Source of the DNA: Ecdyonurus torrentis
Lineage: Eukaryota; Arthropoda; Insecta; Ephemeroptera; Heptageniidae
Reading direction: 5' to 3'
Length of the DNA stretch: 64,000 nt
NCBI GenBank assembly: GCA_949318235.1
Contig: OX439137.1
Coordinates: forward strand, 17,830,187-17,894,186
The notes under the pieces are model-generated. The model was not told the DNA's origin. It made no database searches and was given only the letters and a program-made list of their open reading frames with translations. Numbering within the stretch: position 1 is the first letter of the stretch; the number at the start of each line of letters is the position of its first letter. The position numbers and the translations under genes are program-made. Of the stretch, positions 9,862 through 21,565 are shown piece after piece.

Positions 9862-10490
9862 TAACATAATGTTATAAGTGAACACAAAATAATGTTGATT
9901 ATAAATTATAAATGTTTGTTTCTATTATTTCATAAAGTGTCATCACTTATTTCTGGTTCAGTTGACAGGACTCATTGTCCTGACTGCGCCTTTTGTTCAA
10001 TTTTCATTAATTTATTATGTATATTTCATCTGCTGCTAATTTGTTGTTTTGAACAATAAAGACTTTTATTTATTTATTGATTTTATTGATTTTTTGTTAT
10101 GAAGAATATGAGAAAAATAAACAGTAAAAAAAACATGATCAAGTTTTCTCCGTAGCATCAATTACGAATTGTATTCTTCATCAAGTTGAACGGCTATTGT
10201 ATACCATAATAATATAAAGTATTATTGCATAAATTTAGAATAAACATACTTAATTTATTTTATAAAAAATTTAGTAGTAAATACAGTAAAAAAATTATTT
10301 AAAATAAGAGCAAACTAAATTTTAAAAGAGAATTCTGTTGGGAAAAAAAATTATATGTAAAAAAAAACTGAAAAAAAGTATAAAAGAGGATTAAAGATAG
10401 AAATCAGGTAAATACAAAAAAATAAAAAGTTGAACAAGTTGGGAAAAATAAAGATAATTAAACAGATATATCAGATAATAAGTGACGTGG
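9862..10490. other. AT-rich spacer, no recognised feature
   Basis: AT-rich sequence with many short A/T runs. No ORF or inter-copy similarity seen. Confidence 0.5.
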
Positions 10491-10525
10491 GGAGAGAGAG
10501 AGAGAGAGAAAAAAAAGAGAGAGAG

Positions 10526-10561
<36 letters not shown>
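10491..10561. repeat. (GA)n microsatellite, interrupted
   Basis: GA tracts with an A-run interruption. A short CT tract follows at about 10664-10687. Confidence 0.9.
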
Positions 10562-10563
<2 letters not shown>

Positions 10564-10968
10564 CAGCTAGCTATAACATGAAATTAGAGGATCGATAAAA
10601 AGCAGGGACCTGTAGCTCTGTGCAGCCGGAGAGAGCTCCCTGGGTCTCTCCCTCAGTTAAATATTTCTCTCTCTCTCTCTCTCTCTCACCCTAATCCACC
10701 CCCACCCCCCACTCACATCACCTTCATATGTTTTAATTATAAAAAAGTGATAATAAAAAAAACAGTGCAGACTTGTTAATTTAACTGGATTATCGTGCAA
10801 TCACAATTTAACTTACTTTTTTTTTTTTAGTTTTCAAAATATGGTTTTTTGTTAATAAGAAAATATGAACCTAATTTGTATAATAATAGCATATATAATT
10901 GTCAATTTATGTACTTGTCTATTATTGATTGTAATTTCAATTTATAGTAATTGATCTTTTACACGGTG

Positions 10969-11103
<135 letters not shown>

Positions 11104-11189
11104 TCTATAACTCTCTCTCTCATTCTGTAAATCTCTCTCAAAATTTCTTTCACTCTCTCCCTCTTTCTCTCTCTCTCACTCTCACTATT

Positions 11190-11690
11190 TCTATAGACTT
11201 TCACTGTCCGTAAAGAATTTTTATTTTAATGAAGAAAAAAAAAGTTGTGTAATGTAGCCTAAAATATGATATAGAAAATTTCATTAAAATTAAAATCTTA
11301 ATTATGTAAATTTTTTATACACCAAGTTTATTTTTAATATAATTTTATGCAACAAAAAATATATTTTAATTTTTTATATATTTCAAAGCAACAGCTTAGC
11401 ATTATGCTAAAAAAAAGAAGTCAAAAAAAAATATCAAAGTTTTTTAATATTTAAATTTATACTGGATTCTTTGCAAAAAATAGCACGATTTTTTTTAAAG
11501 GTAAAATAATTTCTTAAATTATTTATAATCTACTAAATATTTAAATAATCAGATATAGCTATATTGCTGGATTTGAAGACAACTTTGCGTACATTTTTAA
11601 CCTCGTTTTTTTTAAGGAACTGTTCATGTTTTAAATACTTTTTGAGTTGTGAGTTGTGCTTTTTACTTTATAAAGATGTGCGATTAACGT
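11190..11690. other. AT-rich spacer, no recognised feature
   Basis: AT-rich; nothing recognised before SINE-1 at 11692. Confidence 0.5.
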
Positions 11691-11691
11691 A

Positions 11692-12082
11692 TGAGCTGGT
11701 ATGGCCGAGTGGTGAAGACAGCTGACTCGTAACTGTGTACTTCTCACCAAGTATAGGTTCGAGTCACTACTGGGTGCGTACGTCAAGTGTGAGAGCACAA
11801 CACGTTGCACGGTGCATGTTTACATGAATTCCATGACGACGCACAGTATTCGGGAGGTGCATGATTGATGTGATTGCACTGACCTGTCTAGACGTTTCCA
11901 CGGTTTCTCTAGGCTGTCATGGTGAATGCCAGGCTGTGTGCTTAGGCCGTGGCAGGCTTGTGTGTGCTTTACCATTAATTTAAAAGTACTTACCTGTCGA
12001 TAAGACAATGTCTTGACTGGGACTGGGATTGGTGTAGCACGATAACACAATATAGCAAGCAAAAAGAATAATAATAATAATA
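11692..12082 (+). mobile_element. SINE-1 copy 2, full length
   Basis: The best + strand copy. Head GAGCTGGTATGGCCGAGTGG with A box at 11702-11712 and B box GGTTCGAGTCA at 11756-11766, then the GTGCATGATTGATGTGATTG body, central TTTCTCTAGGCTGTCATGG, 3' domain CTTGACTGGGACTGGGATTG, and a tail of A with ATA/ATAATA repeats. The head keeps Pol III boxes, but the acceptor ends do not pair well, so it is a SINE and not a tRNA gene. Confidence 0.88.
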
Positions 12083-12128
12083 ACTCTGAAGCGAGAAATT
12101 TGAAAATTAAAAACCATAATTTAACCAG

Positions 12129-12418
12129 ACTTGAAATCAGGTAATGCGAGATTTGACTAGAAAGTCACAAAGACAGAAAAAACTGAAATTTTGCACAGTG
12201 ATACATTAGGATAAGTTATCTTCAAAAATGTAAAAAAAAAAAAAAAAAAAAAAAAAGGTCACCATGCTAGATTTTAAATTACAATTTTTTTAATTCTTTA
12301 AGAGCCCTTGTTAATTTCAATAATTATTTTCTCTCTTATCTGATGGTGAAAAATGTTATCATAGGTAGCTGTTACTGTTAACTTTCAAGTTTGGCAGTTT
12401 TCTGTGAGATACAATATA
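12129..12418 (-). mobile_element. MITE-H copy 3
   Basis: Antisense copy (CGAGATTTGACTAGAAAG ... ATCATAGGTAGCTGTTACTG), containing a poly(A) run at 12231-12256. Confidence 0.65.
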
Positions 12419-12681
12419 CAACAAAAACAATCCCCGCGTATTTTCAGTATAAAAAGTGCACAATAAATCAGAAGCTAAAATATTAAATTTGACACGAGCA
12501 ATTTGTAAGAAGTAATAAATAAAGTCAATCAATAAATAATTCAATACGTCACATTGCATTTTATACCACATCAAAAATATTACACCTCGACTATCGATCT
12601 TTTTTATACACTCGTCCTACCATCAGAATGATAACGATTTTTTTATGTTCGTTTATATTGTTGTATGCTTTTATGTTTAAA

Positions 12682-12970
12682 GAATAAATTACGAAATTTA
12701 TACTGAACTTATGATATTATAGCACAAATAATGCTACATAATATCAATACAACATAATATTTATGCTATGTAACATAATTATTATGTAGTATAGCATAAA
12801 TTATGCTGTATTGAACAAATTGTGCTGAAAATGAGCCAGCATAAATATTACGTATATTTCTATTTGTGTCCATGTACTATTTTGCAAAGTTATTATGTAG
12901 CATAGCAATAATTATGTTGTGATTTAAAATTATGAGCTAGCATAACTATTACTAATTTGTTTTAGTGCTT
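12682..12970. mobile_element. MITE-C copy 3 plus adjoining partial copy
   Basis: One copy at 12682-12874 ends ATTACGTATATTTCTATTTG. A second, 3' partial copy follows at about 12888-12970 (GTTATTATGTAGCATAGCAA). Confidence 0.65.
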
Positions 12971-13198
12971 TCAATTCTAATATAATTACATTCTCAGGGT
13001 AAGACAACTGTATATAATTTGATTTATAGTTGCATCGTGATGTGTAGTTGGTCTAAAAACAATGGAGATATTTAGAAGTTTAATATCGCTTAGGATTTCT
13101 CACGCTGCTCTCATATGTTGCACACGAAATATTAGTGTGGCAATTCTTCTTCGTTTTATACTTTGCCTTACTGGATCAATTTTTGTAATTTTAAATCG

Positions 13199-13372
13199 TT
13201 CTAGTCACAGCAAAAGGCTTTATCTCCATTGATTAGCAATTTGACATAGACCCTACCAGTCCTGTAGTGGTTAACGTAAAATCGTTAACGTTAAGATAAC
13301 TATAACGTTAACTTGTCATTACTACGATATAGATTAACATTGCAAAAACTAACGTTATAGTTATAGATACAT
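13199..13372 (+). repeat. inverted arm, left (pairs with 16264-16485)
   Basis: Begins TTCTAGTCACAGCAAAAGGC, then CTTTATCTCCATTGAT, then a segment rich in GTTAACGTTA motifs ending AACGTTATAGTTATAGAT. The reverse complement is found at 16264-16485. These may be terminal repeats of a 3.3 kb composite element or two opposite copies of one small repeat. Confidence 0.7.
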
Positions 13373-13777
13373 ATATACATTTTTTTTGTAAACATATTTT
13401 TTTCTTGGCTATTTTCACCCCAGTGCTTTTTAGAATAACGATTAAATATAATACTAAAACAATCTCATTTATAACAATATTAATATATTAGCTCAAGATT
13501 AAGGTTTATGTATGTAATTTACTATTATTTTGGTATATTTAAGTTATATGTTGTAACACCATGTCTGCTTACTGAATAAAATTTTAAAAAAAGAAAAGAA
13601 AAAACGACCAAATTTGTTGTTGAATTACACATAGTTAAAGAAAATAACGAAAGAAAGTTATAATAAAATTAAAGTTAAAAAATTGCAACCTACAATAAAT
13701 ATTTGACCTTTTTTCTACCAATTTCAAAAGGTATTTTTATATTTGATAAAAATATTAAAATTTCAATTAAAAATGTC

Positions 13778-13862
13778 AAAGTATCCTGATAGTTAGTCCA
13801 CCAGTTGGTTACATCTGACAACCAGGTTGCATACTTTAGTACTCTACAGGCGGCAAAATATC
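13778..13862 (+). repeat. dispersed repeat M, copy 1
   Basis: About 85 bp almost identical to 51734-51818 (TTAGTCCACCAGTTGGTTAC, then GACAACCAGGTTGCATACTT and CAGGCGGCAAAATAT). Confidence 0.7.
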
Positions 13863-13893
13863 AGTTTTAAAACCAACTAACATTTTATTTTCT

Positions 13894-14163
13894 TATAGGG
13901 TAATTGCATTTGCATTCATCTGAATCTGAAATAAAAGTCAACGCCATGTTGGATCCCTCATTAACATAGGCAGCATATGAACATAACTCATTTTGCCATA
14001 TTGCCATTTTGTTGAGAGCATTAATAGCTTGAATTTAAAGTATGTGAGAATAATAATAACAACAAAAATTTAACTGATTTTCCAAATAAAATAGCCAAAA
14101 ACGAAGTTTGTACTATGCTGAGCAATGTTATTCAATGATCCAGTATGGCGTTGAAAAGCATTT
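13894..14163 (+). mobile_element. MITE-A copy, 3' end replaced by (AT)n
   Basis: Starts TATAGGGTAATTGCATTTGC, has the GAGAGCATTAATAGC and TACTATGCTGAGCAATG landmarks, and stops before the expected TGACGTCAT end. An (AT)n expansion sits at exactly that point. Confidence 0.75.
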
Positions 14164-14164
14164 G

Positions 14165-14279
<115 letters not shown>

Positions 14280-14285
14280 CATAAA

Positions 14286-14395
14286 CCAGTTAAAAGTTCG
14301 TTCTATAAACTACACACAACTCTTGAGCCAGCTTGGAAAATGTTCCTTTGTTAAAAACATCTGATCATGACGTCATTACGTGTTTACTACGTTTA
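14286..14395 (+). repeat. dispersed repeat N, copy 1
   Basis: Matches 43448-43560 (CTATAAACTACACACAA, GTTCCTTTGTTAAAAACATC, then GATCATGACGTCATTACG). Confidence 0.65.
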
Positions 14396-14819
14396 TATGT
14401 ATGGTTGATCATTGTTATTTCTTAGTTTAGAACTTTAAACCTGATAAAAATGAACCAAACTTCACAACACAAAAAAAAGTTGCAGTGCAGCTCAACATGA
14501 GACTCACTTTTATCGGCTCAAAAAACAAGATCAACCAATGAACGTGTCTTATTTTGTTGGTCAGCCAATCACTGTTAATGAGATTCACAACAAAATATAA
14601 TTTATTCTGAGCATGTACAGCAATGCAAAGAATGTGAGAGGAAATTCCAACATTTCTAACACAAAGCTCGCTCAAGAGGAACATAATTTCCGAGAGAAAT
14701 TTGTAAGGCTGCCGAGAATAAAGGAAAAAATATTTTATATAAAAAAGAAGGAAAAAAATACAATTTTAATTTAAATAACTTTCTTTAAACTTTTTTTAGC
14801 ACTTAATCTTTGCAATACA

Positions 14820-15160
14820 ATTTTTTATAAATGTACAGTCAGGGCAGTTTTAAATGGAATATTTAAACTTTGCAAAAATATTTTTGAATAAATGTACAGT
14901 AACAGCAGCTATAAATGTAATAAATAATTTGCAACACAATTTTTATAAATGTACAGTTGGCGCAGCTATAAATGTAATATTTAAACTCTGAATTTTTTCG
15001 TGTGTAAATGTACAGCTCTGGCCAAAAGTTCCCGAACGATTTGCATAGGCAACCCACAACCACGCTATGTTATCTTTATGAGAAAACGCAGCGGCCGCCG
15101 CTGCCCCGTTTGAGAACTTTTGGCCAGAGCTGTACAGTAACAGCAACGCAAAACAATTAA
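14820..15160. repeat. about 60 bp tandem repeat interrupted by a Tc1-like MITE
   Basis: Three to four diverged units of ATAAATGTACAGT-(about 10 bp)-GCAGCTATAAATGTAATATT start near 14830, 14888, 14945 and 15003. The last is split at its TA by the 120 bp element at 15013-15132, after which the unit resumes as CAGTAACAGCAACGC. Confidence 0.75.
15013..15132. mobile_element. Tc1/mariner-like MITE, 120 bp
   Basis: Ends are the inverted repeat CAGCTCTGGCCAAAAGTTC / GAACTTTTGGCCAGAGCTG, flanked by TA (15011-15012 and 15133-15134), the target duplication of Tc1/mariner elements. The interior includes the CpG-dense GCAGCGGCCGCCGCTGCC, very unlike the AT-rich surroundings. No transposase. Confidence 0.88.
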
Positions 15161-15315
15161 TACAAAAAATGCAATAGGTAGACATATAAATAATTATGCT
15201 ATACAACATAATATTTATGCTATATAACATAGTTATTATGCAGTATAGCATAAATTATGCAGTAATAAACAAATTGTTCTGAAAATGAGCTAGCATAAAT
15301 ATTACGTATTTATTC
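15160..15315. mobile_element. MITE-D end fragment joined to MITE-C copy 4
   Basis: ATGCAATAGGTAGACATATA (MITE-D end, about 15165-15190) runs directly into a MITE-C 3' half ending TAAATATTACGTATTTATTC. Confidence 0.6.
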
Positions 15316-15917
15316 CTGTTACTTTCTCTTTTTAGTTGTAAAAAAAAAATCATAAAAACCCCAACATAAAACTTGATAAAAAAAATATTAGATATTTTAA
15401 TATTTAAATATACAAATACTAAATTATACTGGAGGTATAAAAAGTAAAAACAGATTAAATTGAAAATACTTTTTGTATTAAAAAAAAAAGTAGTTTAAAA
15501 AGTTTAAAACTTTCTATCTCTGGTAATTTAAATTCATTTGTTTTAAAAATATTTCTGCCATTAAAGTACTTTGCAATATTAACTTTTTTTGTTAAATTAA
15601 AAATTGATACAGTTGGCCAACTTTTATCTAATGCAAAAGTTGGAGAGGTTAAAAACTTTTTCATATAAACTTCACATTTCTACTTTGCATACCAATATAG
15701 ACGCTTTTAAGATATCGTCTTTTTTATATGGAAATTCTGTACTGTTCGCCATCTTGGTGATTGTTAAATATATTCAATAAGATAGGAACCATAACATTTA
15801 TGTCTAACCTCTCCAGTACCAGTATACTAGACAGTAGACATCAGATAATTCAATAAAAAAATCGTAAAAATTGAGATAAACTTCAACAATTGGACCAAAA
15901 AATACCCTTCAATTTAA

Positions 15918-16235
15918 AGGTATAGACCACATAAAACAACACGTGCTTTTTAACGAATAAATACGAAATGTGATCTTCAAAACTGTTGGCAACTTTTACC
16001 AGAATGTTTTGTAGCCCCACAATATAACGTGAAAATACTGTAAAGCATGCAATTTAAGTGACTATTCATGTTTATGACGTCAGAAACATGCAAAAATTAG
16101 TATGAAAATGTTGTGCGGGTTGCATAAATCTAAATTTTCTGATCACTGCTACGGGGCTACTGTTGGGTTTTGAGACAAACTAAAGTTATATATTATGTAT
16201 ATAAGTCCTATCAAGTGTTTGGTGATATAAATGCT
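15918..16235 (+). mobile_element. MITE-B copy 1, 3'-truncated
   Basis: Begins AGGTATAGACCACATAAAAC after TTAA, and shares GTAAAGCATGCAATTTAAGT, TTATGACGTCAGAAACATGC and ATTTTCTGATCACTGCTACG with the other copies. It lacks the GGTCTATTCC end. Confidence 0.8.
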
Positions 16236-16263
16236 AAATATAAAAGTAAAAATTACTTTAGAA

Positions 16264-16485
16264 AAGTAACGTTATACGTAGTTATCGCTAGGTTAACTTC
16301 AATTGTTGTTAATCTATAACTATAACGTTACTTTTTGCAATGTTGTTAAACTGTATTATATAAATAACCAGTTAACGTTATAGTTAACTTAACGTTAATT
16401 ATTTTACGTTAACGACTACAAGACTGACAGGACCTTTGTCAAATTGCTGATCAATGGAGATAAAGCCTTTTGCTGTGACTAGAAA
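16264..16485 (-). repeat. inverted arm, right (pairs with 13199-13372)
   Basis: Reverse complement of the left arm, ending CTTTTGCTGTGACTAGAA. The arm is about 50 bp longer and diverged in the GTTAACGTTA-rich half. Confidence 0.7.
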
Positions 16486-17143
16486 GATATAAAAAAACTG
16501 CAAACATTTATCCAATCGGGCAGACTATAAGACTGAGTTTTGCCAATTCTCTTAATTTCTTCATATTTATTATTATTATTATTTAAAATACATGAAATTA
16601 ATTTGATGTTTGATTTTTAGGAAATAAACTCTCTCAAGTCTGTCTATTTTAATATTTATTTTTATTTTCTTAATTTTTTAAATAAATAAGACTTGAATTT
16701 GTGTTGGTAATAATATTAAAAAATCGAAGATAAAATTTTATTTTTGTTTGTTTTTGTAAAATTGCAGCAGAGATGGCAAATTACACACGTCAATGCTCCA
16801 TTATTGGTTTTCAATAAGTCATTGATTGATTTCCGATAGTTCTCAATTTACAATCACGGGTTCTCAAAATTTTATCATATATGTAGATGTTACGATTACT
16901 GTGACCATTGACTTGCACAGTCATTGATTGATTGATTTATTGATTGATTTCTAATTTATTTTCAATATTCAAAACATCAGATGCGGGTTTATGATATCTC
17001 ACTTGTTTTTAAGCATGTGGACCAGGTGACATGTGACGTCATATAACCGCAACGAACATTGAATATTAAAAATAAATGGTAAATCAATGAATCTGGCAAA
17101 ATCAACTTTAATATTTAAGTATGTTAGGATATTAGACATGTTT
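16486..17143. other. AT-rich spacer with a possible diverged MITE-K half
   Basis: Mostly unassigned. The part at about 17005-17143 (GTGGACCAGGTGACATGTGA, TGACGTCA, TCAATGAATCTGGCAAAATC, GTTAGGATATTA) resembles the right half of MITE-K at 52689-53006, but without clear ends. Confidence 0.4.
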
Positions 17144-17150
17144 TTTGTTA

Positions 17151-17414
17151 CATGCATTCAATGACGACGCACAGCATTCGTGGAGGTGCATGATCGATGT
17201 GATTGCACCGACCAGCTTGCCTAGATGTTTCCACGGTTTCTCTAGGCTATCATGGCAAATGACAGGCTGTGTACTTAGGCCGTGGCCGGCCCGTATGTGC
17301 GCTACCATTAATTGGAAAGTCGTTACTTGTCAATAAAACAATGTCTTGACTGGGACTGGGATTGGTGTAGCACAATAACAAAATATGGCAAGAAAAAAAA
17401 AAAAAAAAAAAAAA
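17151..17414 (+). mobile_element. SINE-1 copy 3, 5'-truncated
   Basis: Lacks the tRNA head. It begins in the body (TGCATTCAATGACGACGCAC) and runs through CTTGACTGGGACTGGGATTG to an A tail of about 23 (17393-17414). 5' truncation is typical of LINE-mediated retroposition. Confidence 0.85.
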
Positions 17415-17990
17415 ACGCATGGAATGATTGGGCCATTCCTGTACAGTCATTTTACTAAAAAATGAAATTGTATTGACTTACGGCCATTCAATGTAATTAG
17501 ATGTATATTTCAGTTGACGCAAAACTCTATCTAAATACGTGTTATTACCACATCCCAATAGAGTTACATTTTTTAATAAAACGACCGTACATTTCCAGCC
17601 TGCAGTATTTGGGGGTGATATTCAAATCACGGTTCCTCGTTGCATGATTATGGTTTATTTCATGCTCGCGGATCCATGATTCATGTTTCCTCACATTCAT
17701 AGATATATACACATGGAAATGGTAAGAGTCCCAACAATTGAAATAAAGTTCAAGGCGAGATGCCGACACGTGTGTTTGATCTGATCTCGCAGATGTTACA
17801 CTGGGGAACTATGACATTAAATATCGCTCAGCGTCGAGGCGCTCTCAACTATCGCAAAATATAACTTTACAACACTGCACTCACTTTGGACTTCAATATT
17901 TACATTTTTTTTTTTTTTTTTTTTTGAAACATGAACAGAATTCTTTATTATTATACCTTTTAAAAGCAATTGCACAATTGACAGCTTTAG
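17415..17990. other. unassigned sequence
   Basis: Mixed-composition sequence with a T-run at about 17909-17925. No recognised gene or repeat family; the ORFs here are short and lack supporting signals. Confidence 0.4.
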
Positions 17991-17994
17991 GAAC

Positions 17995-18182
17995 AACCCT
18001 ACTGTCTTAAAACATGTAAAAGTATGTCTAGTATTCCATAATTAAATATTTGTGACCTCAGTGCAGTATAGTTTTCTAACAAACACACTAACAAGAGGCT
18101 TCTACAATGTTAAATTAGTACTCTTTACTGTCTTAAAGCACGTAAAAGTATGTCTAGTATTCCACATTTAAATATTTACAAA
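17995..18182 (-). repeat. 124 bp satellite, cluster 1 (about 1.5 units)
   Basis: Antisense units of the 124 bp satellite (landmark GTAAAAGTATGTCTAGTATT; ACACACTAACAAGAGGCTTC). Confidence 0.8.
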
Positions 18183-18529
18183 CACACACACAAAATTCTA
18201 CTTAAACAAAATAAAATGAAAAAAAAAAAAAAAAAAAAAAAATAAATGACATTTAGCTACAAAAATATTACATAATAAGCGATATATTAGGTAACTTTAT
18301 TGAAATTATGACGTAAAAAGTTGAGGTAACTTGGTGTAGTATTTCTTGTAAGTGGCGGAGTACGGTCTGAAAGTCAGAGCTTATACCTCAGTCGGTAGTT
18401 TAGTCTACCAATTAAATAACTAATTAAAAACACATATATAAGAGTTCACCTCGTAGCGCGGGAATCCCTAGTCAAGCTACACTGGTAAAATAATTATGTA
18501 TCGAGCAAGAAATTACAGTAAATAAAGTA

Positions 18530-18871
18530 TAAAGCCATAGATCACATAAAACAACGTGTGCTTTTTAATGAATAAACACGAAATGGGATCTTTAAAACTG
18601 ATGACAATTTTTACCAGAATGTTAATGTAGCCCCACGAAAGAGCGTGAAAAAACTGTAAAGTATGCAATTTGCGTGAAAATTCATCTTTATGACGTCAGA
18701 AACAAGCAAAAATTAGTATGAAAATGTTGTGCGGGTTGCATAAATCGAATTTTCTGATCACTGCTAGGGGGGTACTGTTGGGTTTTGAGACAAACTAATA
18801 TTATTTGTGTAAATCCCATCAAGTGTTTTGTGATATAAATGCTTATGTTTTTCCCTGGTCTATTCCTATAA
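18530..18871 (+). mobile_element. MITE-B copy 2
   Basis: Full-length, about 342 bp: AAGCCATAGATCACATAAAA to CCTGGTCTATTCCTATAA, with TTATGACGTCAGAAACAAGC inside. The terminal repeats AGCCATAGACCAC and AGGAATAGACCAG are imperfectly inverted. Confidence 0.85.
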
Positions 18872-18962
18872 GTTACGTGATATATGCTGTATTTATGTAA
18901 TTATAGCATAAATAATGTAAAATTAACAACATGAATAATTATGCTATACAATATGTACTACA
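18872..18962. mobile_element. MITE-C copy 5, partial
   Basis: Short 5' piece (AGTTACGTGATATATGCTGT ... AATAATTATGCTATACAA) directly abutting MITE-B. Confidence 0.6.
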
Positions 18963-19009
18963 TGTTATTATTATTATTGTTTGTTTTTTTATATTTACTG
19001 TATGTCTTA

Positions 19010-19444
19010 CTAAGCCCCCGTATTCGAGAGGACCGTTGAGCAGTGACAGAAGGTAGCCAGGAAAGGCGCAAGCGCCCATGTTTAACCTGATTTACCCTTT
19101 GAGGGATGAAAGGATGTAGAAGGAAGAGGTAGAGTGTTGGTAGAAAGGATTGGAAGGTAGCGGCTGTGGCCTATAGTTAGGAACTGCCCAGTCATTCGAC
19201 AGGGTGCATGCAGGAAACCACAGAAAACTGCATGCGTGGACAGCCGACATCCAAGTATTACCTTGGATGTCTGGCCGACCTCTACAACTCAGTAGCATAC
19301 ACACAAGTCAAGCCACACCGCGAACCAACAATCCACACCAATCACAGGTGACTCTTCATGAAAAGTCCCTCTGCAGGTATCGAACGCCGGCCGACGGTAT
19401 GGAAAACAAGTATGGTAACCACTGCGCCACAGAGCCGGTTAAAC
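19010..19444 (-). mobile_element. SINE-2 (second tRNA-derived SINE family)
   Basis: A GC-richer block whose minus-strand 5' end looks like a tRNA head: AACCGGCTCTGTGGCGCAGT with A box TGGCGCAGTGG (complement 19419-19429) and B box GTTCGATACC (complement 19376-19385). About 350 bp of non-coding body follows, without similarity to SINE-1. The 3' end is uncertain. It is the only copy in this window, so family status is inferred from the head. Overlapping ORFs on both strands look incidental. Confidence 0.6.
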
Positions 19445-19457
19445 ATTATGTAACATT

Positions 19458-19919
19458 ATGCTTACGTTCACACATCTACGTTTATCTATTATTACGACTT
19501 CATTTTATAACAGTGCAACTCAGGGGGAGGCTACAGGCTCTTGCCGCATGAAGAAAATTTTAGTCAGCTTGAAGAAAATCTCAGGTGTCAAATTGCAATG
19601 TTGCCAGATGCTTAACAAAATTAAGGCTGTCAAACTCGTCAATCTGGCAGCGTTTTTCCTTCCCCTTGTTCACCCTGAGCTACCCTTCAGTCAATCACCC
19701 CTCACACGCCGCCTGCTCTCCACCAATCCGACTGCCAAGGTGGATTTTAAAATTTTTATTACCCTTACAGTTCTTGCAATTCTGCCGCCTGCGATTAAAT
19801 TAAAGAACCAATTTTGTCTTCACTGCTGCCTATCGCGGGAGTATAGCAATGCTCTAGCCTTATCATATCGATCAGTGGTGCAACTGCAACTATGTAAACA
19901 ATTATGCCTTGATTGTTGA
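19458..19919 (+). other. unrecognised open frame, 153 codons
   Basis: The longest frame here that is not repeat-driven. The protein (mid-part ending LVHPELPFSQSPL, later FCLHCCLSREYSNALALSYR) has no motif I recognise, an overlapping ORF in another frame, ordinary local base composition and no splice or initiation context. It starts inside the flank of SINE-2. It is more likely a chance ORF or transposon relic than a gene. Confidence 0.25.
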
Positions 19920-20095
19920 AGCAGGTGTTAGTTTTGCCAGTGTAGGGCAGACGTGAGCTACTTTGTTATTTCCGCTCACAAATCAATTAACTTGAGATAA
20001 TTGAGGAAAGAGACGCTGCACACAGTTGTGTGGCTTGCTCCAAACTTTGAACTTTCAGTCGTCTCATGTTTTGTGTCTGATGATTGGGATCTCAT

Positions 20096-20205
20096 ATTGA
20101 TTGATTGATTGATTGTAATGCCAAACTTATGGATTCATTCATTGATTCATTGAATGATTCAATCGTTCATTCGTTTACTTTCGTTCATTAGTTCATTTGC
20201 GTTCC

Positions 20206-20283
<78 letters not shown>

Positions 20284-20293
20284 AATTGATTGA
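20096..20293. repeat. (GATT)n microsatellite with diverged lead-in
   Basis: Short TTGA and TTCATTCG-like units (20096-20205) lead into a regular GATT array (20208-20293). Confidence 0.9.
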
Positions 20294-20476
20294 CTTCAAA
20301 CATAATCACTACAAAAAGCCAGGTAAATAACGACAACTAGCAATATTCCAAACTTACATAAATTGCCATAGTATTAAAGCTGCTACAAAAACGACAAAAT
20401 ACGTCATAAGAACGTTATACTATATTTCATCCAATACTCAATACCAAATCATTATTATTGTAACTCGCGGATATCT

Positions 20477-20531
<55 letters not shown>

Positions 20532-20812
20532 AATTCGATACGCGTTTCAAATTGAATTTCCATAATTCCGCAGCATTTGTATTTCTATTGTGTATATATA
20601 AATGTGTTCTTCGGCTTTGAGGCAGCAAATATTATTACAAAATATCGGACTGATATACAGCGTGTTCAACAAGTCAATGGATATTAATGAAATAACAAAT
20701 ATATCATGCTACCATGCTACTATATTGTCAGTTTTGCCTATGATACACTGAAGCAACTTTAACTATATAATCAAGGCAGAGCAAAATAGTCATAGTCAAA
20801 GTTTTTAATTTG
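20294..20812. other. spacer with one (GA)n tract
   Basis: Pure GA tract at 20481-20526; otherwise unassigned AT-rich sequence. Confidence 0.5.
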
Positions 20813-20868
20813 TATAAGGTGTGTGCGCCTGACGTCATTCTGAATGCTTTTCGATCCTCTTTTTAAAG
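20813..20868 (-). mobile_element. MITE-A terminal fragment
   Basis: TATAAGGTGTGTGCGCCTGA with TGACGTCATTCTGAATGC, cut off by MITE-B at 20873. Confidence 0.6.
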
Positions 20869-20872
20869 CCAT

Positions 20873-21179
20873 AGACCACATAAAACAATATGTGCTTTTT
20901 AATGAATCAACACAAAATCGGATCTTTAAACTGTTGAAAATTTTTACCAGAAATACTGTTGAAAATACTGTAAAGTATGCAATTTAAGTAACTATTCATG
21001 TTTCTGACGCCAGAAACATGCAAAAATTAGTATGAAAATGTTGTACGGCTTGCATAAATCAAATTTTCTGATCACTGTTACAGAGCTACAGTTGGGTTTT
21101 GAGACAAACTAAAGTTATTTATGTAAGTCCTGTCAATTGTTTTGTGATGTAAATGCTTTTGTTTTTCTCTGGTCTTTAA
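20873..21179 (+). mobile_element. MITE-B copy 3 with TTAA on both sides
   Basis: Starts TTAAAGCCATAGACCACATA and ends CTCTGGTCTTTAA. The TTAA duplication is as expected for piggyBac-type elements. The internal TGACGCCAG is a mutated TGACGTCAG. Confidence 0.85.
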
Positions 21180-21565
21180 CATTTTGAGGTTACTGACTTT
21201 GATATCAGAACCCCCTGTATATATTTGATCATTAAATACAAGTATAGGGATAAATTTTAATATAACAACACCCTGTATATATATTTGATCATCATAAAAT
21301 ATACAAGTAGCAAAATATACTCGAGTTTTTTTTTTTTTTTTTTCTTGAGAAAATGTTTTTGTTTACTTTGTTTCTCGTTTCTTTTTTATTATTTCTGGCC
21401 TTGCTTTGTTCTCCAAACTTTGGTAAATAAAGATCGAATATCATCATTGCCTCACTTTCCATTTCTCTCACTTCATCTTTTATTTATTTCTTAGAAACAC
21501 TGGAAAAACATATCTCTTACACTTGAAAAAAAAAAAAGTATCACTTTTATGCCAAGAGCAATATT

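Noticed and set aside
9457..9864. 135-codon ORF
   Set aside because: It lies entirely within SINE-1, a Pol III-type non-coding element, in antisense. Similar frames at 11820-12062 and 48311-48652 are the same artefact.
11692..11775. Possible tRNA-Leu/Ser gene
   Set aside because: Pol III boxes are good, but no paired acceptor stem is visible and it continues into a conserved repeat body, so it is a SINE head.
19092..19304. 70-codon minus-strand ORF
   Set aside because: Within SINE-2; no motif.
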